Below, one piece after another: positions 26,485 to 34,684 of a stretch of 64,000 nucleotides of DNA (the first letter of the stretch is position 1; every line of letters begins with the position of its first letter). Below the pieces are notes generated by a model. It saw only the letters and a program-made list of their open reading frames with translations. It was not told where the DNA came from and made no database searches. Source of the stretch: Thermogemmatispora carboxidivorans (GTDB lineage: Bacteria > Chloroflexota > Ktedonobacteria > Ktedonobacterales > Ktedonobacteraceae); the NCBI RefSeq assembly GCF_000702505.1, contig NZ_JNIM01000001.1:124001-188000 (forward strand), given 5' to 3'. The translations under genes and the position numbers were made by a program.

Positions 26485-27090
26485 ATGAGTAGCGAATCCG
26501 GGCAGGAAGCGAACAAGAAGGGGCCACAGCAGCCGCAGTCATCAGCCGCTCACACGAACAATGCCAATGCTTCTGCCGACGCCGCTTCCTCCTCCTCCTC
26601 CTCCCCTGATCCTGAGCAGGAGCTCAACGAGGCTTTGGAGGGCGGTTTTCGCCCTTTGACGCGCATGGAGCGTCGTCAGCTTTGGCTGAGGGAGTATGGT
26701 GAGCAGGATGTGGCGTTGCAGATGTGGATTCAGCTGGTAGAGCAGCATGATCTAGAGATCGAGATGATGCTGCAGATGCATGGGCTACTCATTTTCGGGG
26801 TGATGGTGAGCACTGCCCACTATGCCCAGTTCTACATTGATCTCAATGAGGAGACGCACCGCGAGCACGATCCCGACACTGCCGATGCCTTGCGCAAGTA
26901 CTATACGGCGCTGGTGCCGCCGCCCGATCAGCCGGAGTATGGACCAGAGGGCTTACCGATCGTCTACCACTATATCCATATGCGCGATGTGACGATCCTC
27001 AGCGGCGGCCACAAATTCAAGGTGCCCTACTGGCGGGGGAAGGCCTCGCGTGTCGATGCCTTTGTGGTTGGGGCGACCGTTGGGGATTAG
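26485..27090 (+). CDS. Conserved-looking protein of unknown function
   Basis: I do not recognise this 201-residue protein. The ATG at 26485 has GGAGG about 11 bp upstream; the frame is open to a GTG at 26467. Residues 1-48 are a low-complexity Ser/Ala/Asn/Gln tail. Residues about 60-201 look folded, with FRPLTRMERRQLWLREYG, a mixed hydrophobic stretch MHGLLIFGVMVSTAHYAQFYIDL and a C-terminal part with YHYIHMRDVTILSGG and HKFKVPYWRGK. There is no signal peptide and no catalytic motif stands out. It lies alone between the penicillin-binding protein and the convergent WD40 kinase. Confidence 0.7.
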   Translation: MSSESGQEANKKGPQQPQSSAAHTNNANASADAASSSSSSPDPEQELNEALEGGFRPLTRMERRQLWLREYGEQDVALQMWIQLVEQHDLEIEMMLQMHGLLIFGVMVSTAHYAQFYIDLNEETHREHDPDTADALRKYYTALVPPPDQPEYGPEGLPIVYHYIHMRDVTILSGGHKFKVPYWRGKASRVDAFVVGATVGD

Positions 27091-27183
27091 CCTGGCTGGC
27101 CAGCGCTGCAGCGCGAATCTGCTGCGCGTTTTCCTCTCTTGTTTGCAGTATTCAGGCCATCCACTGGGTTGCTACTGGCTCAG

Positions 27184-27208
27184 CCCTCAGTTCTGCCCAG
27201 GCTGAGGG
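27184..27208. terminator. Hairpin between convergent genes
   Basis: CCCTCAG (27184-27190) pairs with CTGAGGG (27202-27208) around an 11-nt loop in the gap between the unknown gene (plus) and the WD40 kinase (minus). A two-way terminator is likely but not certain. Confidence 0.4.
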
Positions 27209-27232
27209 GAAGCTGACTGGCCCGTTGCGTCC

Positions 27233-29245
27233 TTAGTTGATCTCCCAGACGTAGACGCTTCCATCCTGGCCGCCGCAGGCAAGGTAGCGCCCATCAGGTG
27301 ACCAGGCGAGAGAGTAAATAATGCCTTGTTGGCTATTATGGGCGAAGCGCTGCCGCCCATCTATGGCCTGCCAGCAATGGATGTGGCCATCGCGTCCGCC
27401 GGAGGCCAGTAAGGAACCTCGGGGGTGCCAGCTGAGGGCGTAGACTGCCTTCTTATGCCGGCGATAGGTGATCTGCTGCCTGCCGTGCTGGCTCTCCCAA
27501 ATCTCGACGCTGCCGCCAGTCTTCCCTGCGGCGACGTAGCGTCCGTCGCGCGACCAGGCAATGGCGTTGATGCGCTGCTGCTGGCCGTAGCAGTGGATCT
27601 CTTTTCGTGAGAGGAGCCAGGAGGTCAGGAAGCTGCGTCCCCGGTTAGTAGGACGTGGCCAGATGTGCAGGAGGCTATCGCCGCCGCCCGAGGCGAGGCG
27701 CTGACCATCGGGCGCCCAGGCCACCGCTTTGACGCTGCGCCAATGGCCGCGATAGCGACTGCTCTCCCAGGGGCTGGCTGCGGCCCAGACATGGACCGTC
27801 CCGTCTTGGCTGGCCGAGGCCAGAAACTGGCCGTCGGGCGCCCAGGCCACACTGTAGACGTAGGAGGTGTGGCCCTGGTAGCTTGTGAGTTCATCGCCTG
27901 TACTCGGGTTCCAGAGGCGCACCGTGCCATCGCGTCCCGCTGAGGCGAGGCGCTGGCCGTCGGGGGACCAGGCCAGGCCGTAGACCGATCCTCGATGCCC
28001 ATCGCAGCGCCGCAGCAAGTGCCCGCTGAGCGCTTCCCAGATCTGGATGCTGCCATCGGCCCCGCCGGAGGCCAGAAGGCGCCCGTCGGGGAACCAGGCG
28101 AGGGCATAGATGCTGGTGTTCCGATGATGGCCTGTGTAGAGGCAGCGCGTGATCAGGGGCGCCGTGGGAGAGGCGACGACGGGAGCCGCCGAACTCGCTG
28201 AGGCTGGTGCGGGCCGGTACTGACTGGCGGCACTCGGGCGCCCCTGGTTGCTCAGACGCCGGGTGAGCAGACTTTCAAGCTCGACCTTGATCTCCTGGAT
28301 GCTAGCCGGGCGGCGGCTGGCCTCGGTCTGCACCATACGCATCACTAGTGCCTCTAGCTGCCGATGGTCGGCGTCCTGTTGGGGAAAGGGAGCAAAGGTA
28401 AAAGGAGAGAGCGCGGGGTCCTGGCCAGTGATCAGCTGATGCAGCGTGGCCCCAAGAGCGTAGATGTCGGTTTGTGGCGTCGACTGCGCACGACCGTACT
28501 GCTCTGGTGCGGCATAGCCGGCGGAACCGAGGGCCGTTGTATCCTTGCTCTGGCCGGGCTTGAAGAGGCGCGCGATGCCGAAGTCGATCAAATACAGATG
28601 GCCGTCCCTCGTGAGCATGATGTTTGCCGGCTTGAGATCGCGGAAGATGATGGGCGGCTGGCGGCTATGCAGGTAGCCGAGCACATCGCAGAGCTGCAGA
28701 CCAAGGCGCAGAACCTCGTCAAGGGGCAGTCGCCCATCGGGGGTGCGGCTCAGGCGCTCTTCCAGCGTTTCCCCTTCGACAAAGTCCATCACCAGGTACC
28801 AGCGCCCATTTTCGCAGAAGTGATCGTAGATACGTGGCAGATTTGGATGAATCAAACCTGCCAGCAAGAGGGCCTCTTGCTGAAAGGCCGCCGTGGCCTC
28901 CTGCAGCTCCCTGGAACTCAAGGACTGCTGACTCATCTCCTTAATAGCCAACGTGCGATTGGCCAGCAGCAGGTCTGTTGCGCGATAGACGGCGCCGAAG
29001 CCCCCTTTCCCGACCTGGGCAGTGATCTGATAGCGTCCTCGAAGCAAGGTGCTGGACGGAAGCAGGCCGGTGGTGGTTGGCGAGGTTGGGGCCGAGATCG
29101 TCTGGCTCGCTGTCTGGGCCTGGTCGGCCACTAACGAGGGAGGCGCGCCATTCTGCAGCGGACGGCCACAGGCGAAGCAGAAACGGGCCTGGGGACGATT
29201 AGCTGCTCCACAGATGTCACAATAAAGAAGAAAGGAACCCTGCAT
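27233..29245 (-). CDS. Zinc-ribbon Ser/Thr protein kinase with seven WD40 repeats
   Basis: This 670-residue protein has the same front as the TPR kinase: zinc ribbon CDICGAANRPQARFCFACG (about 9-27) and a kinase domain at about 70-335 with VGKGGFGAVYR, LAIKEM, IFRDLKPANIM and DFGIARLF. The HRD histidine is again Phe. After a Ser/Ala/Pro linker come seven WD40 blades (about 375-670), each with an LAWSPDGxxLASGG-like core and ending in W (IQIW, VRLW, VHVW, LHIW, VEIW, IHCW, VYVW), enough for one closed propeller. The ATG at 29245 is chosen because the zinc ribbon starts right after it; upstream codons lack a ribosome site. Confidence 0.93.
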   Translation of the reverse strand: MQGSFLLYCDICGAANRPQARFCFACGRPLQNGAPPSLVADQAQTASQTISAPTSPTTTGLLPSSTLLRGRYQITAQVGKGGFGAVYRATDLLLANRTLAIKEMSQQSLSSRELQEATAAFQQEALLLAGLIHPNLPRIYDHFCENGRWYLVMDFVEGETLEERLSRTPDGRLPLDEVLRLGLQLCDVLGYLHSRQPPIIFRDLKPANIMLTRDGHLYLIDFGIARLFKPGQSKDTTALGSAGYAAPEQYGRAQSTPQTDIYALGATLHQLITGQDPALSPFTFAPFPQQDADHRQLEALVMRMVQTEASRRPASIQEIKVELESLLTRRLSNQGRPSAASQYRPAPASASSAAPVVASPTAPLITRCLYTGHHRNTSIYALAWFPDGRLLASGGADGSIQIWEALSGHLLRRCDGHRGSVYGLAWSPDGQRLASAGRDGTVRLWNPSTGDELTSYQGHTSYVYSVAWAPDGQFLASASQDGTVHVWAAASPWESSRYRGHWRSVKAVAWAPDGQRLASGGGDSLLHIWPRPTNRGRSFLTSWLLSRKEIHCYGQQQRINAIAWSRDGRYVAAGKTGGSVEIWESQHGRQQITYRRHKKAVYALSWHPRGSLLASGGRDGHIHCWQAIDGRQRFAHNSQQGIIYSLAWSPDGRYLACGGQDGSVYVWEIN

Positions 29246-29331
29246 TGCTTGCTGGTCCTGTATGCTAACGATGATCTGCCTGCATGGTAGCATCTAGAAC
29301 GTTCGTCTGTCAAGAAGAGGGATGACAAACG

Positions 29332-30072
29332 ATGAGCTATCTCATGCTGCTTGGTACGGGTACCTGCCAAATCGAGCTAGAGCGTCGCGCCTCCAGCGTT
29401 CTCCTGCATCTGGCGGGGCTGCCGATCCTCTTCGACTGCGGGCGCGGCATCAGCCAGCGTCTCGCCGAGGTTGGCCTCAATCCCAATGTCCTGGAGCATA
29501 TCGTTATCTCGCACTTTCACCCCGATCACGTCTCCGATCTCATTCCCCTGCTGCATGCCGGAGCCTGGTCGCGCCGGCAGCCGCGTAAACAAGACCTCCA
29601 CCTCTACGGGCCACCCGGACTGCAGCGCCTGATCGACGGGCTGATGCGCCTCTTCAGTCCTCACAGCTTCCGTCAGCCCCATTATCAAATTCTGGTCCAT
29701 GAAATCATAGAAGAAACATTTCAGATCGGGCCCTACCGCTTTGATTTCTGCGAGCTGCCACCCGCAGGCAACCACGGGCTACGCTTCACCTGGCAGGGGC
29801 AGCGCTACGCCATTACTGGCGACTCCTCCTTTCACGAGCAGGAGCGTCTCTTCCTGCAAGGTGTCGACCTGGCTATCATCGACTCTGGCCATCTCAGCGA
29901 TGACGAGATCGTCCAACTGGCCGCTGCTACCCAGGTCAAAACGCTCGTCTGTTCGCATCTCTACCGCGAACTTGACGCGGCCCGCTTGCAGGAGCGGGCG
30001 CGCGCCGAAGGCTATTGCGGCACCATCATCGTCGGGTGTGACCTCATGACCTTTGCCCTGCCCGACGAGTGA
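29332..30072 (+). CDS. MBL-fold metallo-hydrolase (RNase Z-like)
   Basis: This 246-residue beta-lactamase-fold hydrolase has the zinc motif SHFHPDHVSDL (HxHxDH), GDSSFHEQ (aspartate bridging the metals) and a late histidine in VCSHLYREL. It begins MSYLMLLGTGTCQ, like RNase Z and related proteins, but lacks an obvious tRNA-binding exosite arm, so tRNA 3' processing is only one possibility. The ATG at 29332 has AGAGGGA upstream. It is divergent from the WD40 kinase and convergent with the glycosyltransferase fusion. Confidence 0.85.
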   Translation: MSYLMLLGTGTCQIELERRASSVLLHLAGLPILFDCGRGISQRLAEVGLNPNVLEHIVISHFHPDHVSDLIPLLHAGAWSRRQPRKQDLHLYGPPGLQRLIDGLMRLFSPHSFRQPHYQILVHEIIEETFQIGPYRFDFCELPPAGNHGLRFTWQGQRYAITGDSSFHEQERLFLQGVDLAIIDSGHLSDDEIVQLAAATQVKTLVCSHLYRELDAARLQERARAEGYCGTIIVGCDLMTFALPDE

Positions 30073-30095
30073 GCGAGCAGACGAGCACTGGGACG

Positions 30096-33000
30096 TTAAT
30101 CGTTCGGGCAGAGACGATGAGCGGTTAAGAGTTCCGGTGGAATCGGGCGATCTAGCAGTGGCGGGCGCCCGCGGTGATGGTAGAGGTGCATGCCGCTGCG
30201 GGGATCGATCAGCACCAGCGTGAACTGGCGCAGCAGGGGACTGCCCGGCGGCAGCGCTCGCGCCACGCGATCGCCCGGCAGCCGTGGATTGAGGACGATC
30301 CAGTCGACGCTGACCCCGGGATCGCGCAGGGCCTGCTGCCAGAGCCGGCCCGAGCCGTCGTAGATCACATTGCGGAAGTTGATGCCAGCCTCCGAGACGT
30401 CGAAATTGGTGGGAGAGACGTCCTCTAAGATCAAACCGCCGTTGTAGTGCTTGGCCAGGTAGATGCTGACCGGATGGGTGCCCGTACAAGAGTTCCCATA
30501 AAGGCCGTCCTGGAGGGTCACAATGCCAGTGGCGGCAATGAAGCAAGCTTGACCGCAGATCGCTCCTGCGCAGGCCAGGCGCCCCAGCAGATGGAGCCGT
30601 CCCCGCAGCAGGCGCAGCCCGCTACTCATCAGCGTCGCCAGCAGCAGAGCTGCCGGTACCACCACTGCCGCACCGTGCCGATCGTTGTAGAGGCGCCCGG
30701 GATCATGGCCCGGCCCGATCTCCGGCAGCAGGATGAGCGCCTGCCCGCTGTAGATCGAGAGCACATAGAAGCCGAGCGGAGCCATGAAGGCGATCAGTGC
30801 CAGGGTCTCCGGCCTGAGCCGGTGGCGGAGCAGGAAGAAGACGAAGGCCAGCAATGAGAGAAAGAGGAGAAATGGCCCGAAGGTCTTCACCGAGAGCAGC
30901 AGGTAGGTCAGCAACGAGAGACTGACGTTGTGATAGGTATAGAAGCGACCAGCGCGGGCAAAGCTAGAGAGCAGCATCTCAGAGGAGAAAGGGCCGTGCA
31001 AGAAAAAGAAGGTGTCGCCAAAGATGATGCGATTCCAGGCCAGCCAGAGGGCGATACCAAGGCCCCCCAGGAGGGCAAAAACGAGGGTATTGGCGCAGAT
31101 CTCGGCGAAAGAGCGCCGCTTGAGCAAGCTGGTCAGGCTGACCAGGATGAGCAGGCAGACGAAGAAAGACCAGCCTTCGTAGCGGGAGAGGGTTGCCAGG
31201 AAGGTACTGGCCGCCGCCAGAACCAGGTAGCGCGGGCGATTCTCCTGGGCCCAGCTCAAGAAGTAGTAGCCGGCCACGGTCATCATGCAAATCAGAGTCA
31301 ACTCGGTCAACGGTGTCGACTGGAGGTAAAGGATATTGGGATTGAGCATGAAGACCAGGGAGCAGAGAAACGCGGCCCAGCGATCGCGGGTCAGGCGCAG
31401 GCCGCCGCGGTAGAGGTAAAGGGCGGCAATGATATAGCAGAGCATCGAGACGAAGCTGCCGGCCAGCCCAGAGTGCCAGAGGAAGTCATTCCAGACGAAG
31501 GGGAGCATCAGCATGTGAGGCAGCGGCAGCCAGACGCCGCCGAGCTGGGCCAGGCCGGGTGTAGCGCTATCAAAGACACTGCGAGCGATGCGCAGGTGGG
31601 CGTAGGCATCGCCATACAGCAGAATCTCCTGATGCAGAAAGAAGTAGAGGCAGGCCGAGATACTGCTCAGACAAGCGCAGAGAAAGGTCACCAAAGCCCC
31701 CAAATCGTGAGGACGTGAGCGTCGGATGTGTGGCAAAGGACGGATGGTCGTCTCTGGTGTCAGGACCAGGCGAAGCGGCTTGAAAGGGGTGTGGCCACCC
31801 AGGCGGATGGGGGTCAGGCCAATCTCGATCTCGCTCGGCCCATGCTGGGGGGTCAGGGGAACCACAGTGGCACTGAACTGGTTGACAGGTTGCTGCTGCT
31901 TGAGCAGGTGGAAGCCGTGAAGGGTCTTTTGCCAGTAGTGGGGCCGGACGAGCAGCTCGGCGAGCGCCAGATAAGCGGCCAGGCTATCTAGCAACCAGCA
32001 GTAGGGCATCAGCAAAGCCCAGGGTACCAGCCCATAATAGCGGCGATGCAGCAGCGCCAGCAGATTGAGGTAGAGATGGAAAAAGTTACCGAAGATCAGG
32101 CAGAAGGCGCCCGCGTAGAGAATGGGGCCAGGAAAGAGCAGGTGGTAGAAAGCCTGGTAGCGACCACCGGTACAGATGTAGAAAAGGGAGAGTGCCCAGA
32201 CGAGGGGGTTCACGAGCAGACTGGCGGCGCTGGTGCCGATCACCAGTTGCACGCTGCAGAGTTCGCGCCAGCGCCGCTCGCGCCAGTAGACCAGGGGATG
32301 GCGCATATAGACCAGGTAAGTCTGCATATAGCCCTTAATCCAGCGCGAGCGCTGGCGCAGCCAGTTACTGAGACGAGAATTGGCCTCCTCGTAGGTCGTC
32401 GAATCGAGAATCACGGTCTTGAAGCCGTGCTGGAAGAGGCGCAGGCCGAGATCGCAGTCCTCGGTGACATTGAAGGCATCCCAGCCGCCGACAGCGCGCA
32501 GCACGGAGACGCGGAAATGGTTTGAGGTGCCACCGAGCGGCAGCGGGAGACCGAGCCGCTGCAGGCCCGGCAGCACCAGATCAAACCAGAGGGAATACTC
32601 AGCGGTAAAGAGGCGAGTCAGGAGATTTTGGGAAGGATTATAGCAATTCAGACGCGCCTGCACACAGGCCAGCGAGTGATCGTGCTGAGCGAAGGTCAGC
32701 ACGGCTTTTTTCAGCTGCAAAGGATCAGGGATATCCTCGGCGTCGTAGATAACCAGGTAGTCGCCACGGGCATGTAGCAACCCGTAGTTGCAGGCACGGG
32801 CCTTGGTACGGGGGTAGCCACGCGGCACGACGAGTACGCGGAAGTGAGCGGGGAGAGCCAGCTGCTTGAGGGCGGCGCGCGTCTCGAGGTCGTCTTCCTC
32901 TGTCAGCAGCAAGATCTCCAAACGATCGCGGTGGTAGTCCAGGGAGCGCAGGGCACTCACCATCTGGCCGACCACGGCGGCCTCGCGGTAGAGCGGGCAC

Positions 33001-33488
33001 AGGATGGTGTAGCGAGGCCAGTCGGCATTGTTGAGGGCGCTGATCAGGTGCTCGTCGATCCCCTCATCGCTGCTGGCCTCAGCGGGAGCCAGCAGATGTG
33101 TACCCACAATGGCAAACTGCAGTAGCAGATGGGCCACATAGAGCAGCGTGATCAGGGTCGAGGCCACAACGAGCAGCGCTGGACCTTTCCAGGCCAGGGC
33201 GCCGCCCCAAAGCAGCAAGAGGCCGCCCAGTATCGCGAGCTGCGCCCGGCTGAAGGTGTGTAGGGCGGCGCGCTCAGGGTGGAATGGTGCAAAGACGGTC
33301 ACCTCCTTGCCATGAATCAGGATCGGACGGCAGGCCGCACGCTGGTATTCCGCAAGCTCGCGACTGTTGGGGCGCGTCGCGCTGGGGCTGACATTGCCTT
33401 CGAGCCAGCGCCGATAACGCGCTACACGGTTGCGAAATTGCAGCTCGCTGAGTTTAGGAGATTCTTTTGTCAGAAGACCGGACGCCAT
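30096..33488 (-). CDS. Glycosyltransferase fusion: GT2 cellulose-synthase-like plus GT-C membrane transferase
   Basis: This is a 1130-residue membrane protein. Residues about 1-580 form a GT2 cellulose-synthase-like enzyme: two membrane helices (about 80-130), DWPRYTILCPLYREA, VIYDAEDIPDP (DxD), NVTEDCDLG (TED) and LRQRSRWIKGY (QxxRW), then four or so helices. Residues about 595-1110 form a GT-C-like multi-pass enzyme (about 10 helices) with YGDAYAHLRIARS and SRYEGWSFF, resembling dolichyl/polyprenyl-phosphate-sugar transferases. The ATG at 33488 has GGAGG upstream and gives an uninterrupted frame. It is the second gene of an operon with the GT2 protein 35 bp upstream. The product is likely an exopolysaccharide or protein glycan; the sugar is unknown. 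Confidence 0.88.
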   Translation of the reverse strand: MASGLLTKESPKLSELQFRNRVARYRRWLEGNVSPSATRPNSRELAEYQRAACRPILIHGKEVTVFAPFHPERAALHTFSRAQLAILGGLLLLWGGALAWKGPALLVVASTLITLLYVAHLLLQFAIVGTHLLAPAEASSDEGIDEHLISALNNADWPRYTILCPLYREAAVVGQMVSALRSLDYHRDRLEILLLTEEDDLETRAALKQLALPAHFRVLVVPRGYPRTKARACNYGLLHARGDYLVIYDAEDIPDPLQLKKAVLTFAQHDHSLACVQARLNCYNPSQNLLTRLFTAEYSLWFDLVLPGLQRLGLPLPLGGTSNHFRVSVLRAVGGWDAFNVTEDCDLGLRLFQHGFKTVILDSTTYEEANSRLSNWLRQRSRWIKGYMQTYLVYMRHPLVYWRERRWRELCSVQLVIGTSAASLLVNPLVWALSLFYICTGGRYQAFYHLLFPGPILYAGAFCLIFGNFFHLYLNLLALLHRRYYGLVPWALLMPYCWLLDSLAAYLALAELLVRPHYWQKTLHGFHLLKQQQPVNQFSATVVPLTPQHGPSEIEIGLTPIRLGGHTPFKPLRLVLTPETTIRPLPHIRRSRPHDLGALVTFLCACLSSISACLYFFLHQEILLYGDAYAHLRIARSVFDSATPGLAQLGGVWLPLPHMLMLPFVWNDFLWHSGLAGSFVSMLCYIIAALYLYRGGLRLTRDRWAAFLCSLVFMLNPNILYLQSTPLTELTLICMMTVAGYYFLSWAQENRPRYLVLAAASTFLATLSRYEGWSFFVCLLILVSLTSLLKRRSFAEICANTLVFALLGGLGIALWLAWNRIIFGDTFFFLHGPFSSEMLLSSFARAGRFYTYHNVSLSLLTYLLLSVKTFGPFLLFLSLLAFVFFLLRHRLRPETLALIAFMAPLGFYVLSIYSGQALILLPEIGPGHDPGRLYNDRHGAAVVVPAALLLATLMSSGLRLLRGRLHLLGRLACAGAICGQACFIAATGIVTLQDGLYGNSCTGTHPVSIYLAKHYNGGLILEDVSPTNFDVSEAGINFRNVIYDGSGRLWQQALRDPGVSVDWIVLNPRLPGDRVARALPPGSPLLRQFTLVLIDPRSGMHLYHHRGRPPLLDRPIPPELLTAHRLCPND

Positions 33489-33523
33489 GAATCCTCTCCT
33501 CCACACTCCTCGATTGATACTGC

Positions 33524-34327
33524 TCAAATACATCCATGCTCTTCTTGATAACAGCGACCGCTATAATTGCTCAGTTCGCAGAGTGCTTCCCAGTAGAGGG
33601 AGAGCTTACGCCGCAACGACGGTTTGACGGGTTCGCTGGCTTTCTCTGGACCAATGGCGATCTCCGTGTAGACATAGCCAGCACGCACAAATTTATGGAT
33701 CATTTCGGCATTGATAAGGTGGCCCTGCATCTCCAGGGCTTGCTGGCGGAAAAACTCGGCGCGGTAGAGCTTAAAGGGACAGTAGAGATCGCGCACCCGC
33801 AGACCCAGGGTGAAGCGCAGCAGCCAGCTCCAGAGGAGCGTGGTCAGCCTCTGCCAGCCCTGGCGCTGGCGAAAGCCGAGCACGGCATCGTAGTCGCTCA
33901 GCAGGGCAAAGCTGCGCTTGAGAAGATCCACACTGAGGCCGGGCTGAGCCTCCATCAGCAGGACGAACTCTTTGCTGACCTGGTTCAGGGCGCTGGCCAG
34001 AGCCTGGCCATAGCCGCAGCTTGCGGACTGGTGCAAGACAATCAGACGCGGTTCCTCCGCGGCAAGGCGTTCGAGCAGTATGCCGGTGCGATCGTGGCTC
34101 CCGCGATCAACGGCGAGAATCTCCAGGTCGTCGGCCCAGTCTCCCAGGCTGCTCAGGAGCGAGCGCACGACCAGGGTGATGCTCTCCTCGTCGTTCTGAG
34201 TCAAGAGCACGATCGAGAGGCTGCGTGGAGCAGCGGCGGCTCCCGAGTTAGACAGAGCCTCAGCCCTGTCCGGTGCCTCCGTATCCTTATCCTTGGTATC
34301 ACTTTGGGCCAGGGACGAGATACTCAT
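33524..34327 (-). CDS. GT2-family glycosyltransferase with altered DxD motif
   Basis: This 267-residue cytoplasmic protein reads as a dolichol-phosphate-mannose-synthase-like GT2: LSIVLLTQNDEESITLVVRSL, ILAVDRGSHDRTG, FVLLMEAQPGLSVDLLKRS and FKLYRAEFF. At the place where active relatives have DAD or DxD, this protein reads MEAQPG, so the metal-binding aspartates appear changed. It may be a weak enzyme, a lipid-carrier-dependent variant or a pseudoenzyme. No membrane helix is clear. It starts at the ATG at 34327 with a weak AAAGGAT ribosome site and lies 35 bp before the GT2/GT-C fusion, in one operon. Confidence 0.8.
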   Translation of the reverse strand: MSISSLAQSDTKDKDTEAPDRAEALSNSGAAAAPRSLSIVLLTQNDEESITLVVRSLLSSLGDWADDLEILAVDRGSHDRTGILLERLAAEEPRLIVLHQSASCGYGQALASALNQVSKEFVLLMEAQPGLSVDLLKRSFALLSDYDAVLGFRQRQGWQRLTTLLWSWLLRFTLGLRVRDLYCPFKLYRAEFFRQQALEMQGHLINAEMIHKFVRAGYVYTEIAIGPEKASEPVKPSLRRKLSLYWEALCELSNYSGRCYQEEHGCI

Positions 34328-34444
34328 CGCGCTAGATATCCTTTCTCTAGTTATGTGGCTACAGGTGCTTATTACCGTCTTTCTTCACACCGTAGAAGAA
34401 AGCTTTCCTTGCCTTTCTTAAGCTATTATGTGGGTGAAGAACGT

Positions 34445-34473
34445 AATATATATTTGCATGCAAAATGGGTCAA
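34445..34473 (-). promoter_or_regulatory. Promoter of the glycosyltransferase operon with palindrome in spacer
   Basis: On the minus strand TTGACC (34468-34473) and TATATT (34445-34450) are separated by 17 bp. The spacer contains the palindrome TTTGCATGCAAA (34453-34464) and the string ATTTTGCATG. A protein bound there would sit between the two promoter boxes. The start codon lies about 120 bp downstream. Confidence 0.6.
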
Positions 34474-34528
34474 GATCGAAGCGGGACGGAGGGCGTACCC
34501 TGCCTCCCGATAGCATGCTTGCAAAATG
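34455..34528. repeat. Direct repeat TGCATGCAAAATG / TGCTTGCAAAATG
   Basis: TGCATGCAAAATG at 34455-34467 and TGCTTGCAAAATG at 34516-34528 differ at one base and lie 61 bp apart, about six helical turns. A third, inverted copy of the core follows at 34529-34537. This layout suits cooperative binding or looping by one regulator. Confidence 0.6.
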
Positions 34529-34547
34529 ATTTTGCATGAAGTAAAAT
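34519..34547 (+). promoter_or_regulatory. Promoter of the DUF488 module with the same element in its spacer
   Basis: TTGCAA (34519-34524) and TAAAAT (34542-34547) are separated by 17 bp. The spacer contains ATTTTGCATG (34529-34538), and TGCAAAA/TTTTGCA (34520-34526 and 34530-34536) form an inverted repeat around TGA. The leader to the DUF488 start is about 130 nt. Confidence 0.55.
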
Positions 34548-34684
34548 CTAAATAATAGAGTATTACCGCTACGATCAGTGCTGGAGGTGCGAGGTAGGAC
34601 TCCTTCCCTGTGGGTGTAGCTGGGCGGTCGGCTTTTCGTCGTAGTAGCTGAAAAGACGATAAAGTGAGAGGAAGCTACCGACCC

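Larger units (their letters stand above)
34328..34684. other. AT-rich divergent regulatory region
   Basis: This separates the glycosyltransferase operon (minus) from the DUF488 module (plus). It is noticeably AT-rich compared with the rest of the window, at least over 34340-34560. Two promoters and shared repeat elements are listed separately. No gene is present. Confidence 0.65.
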
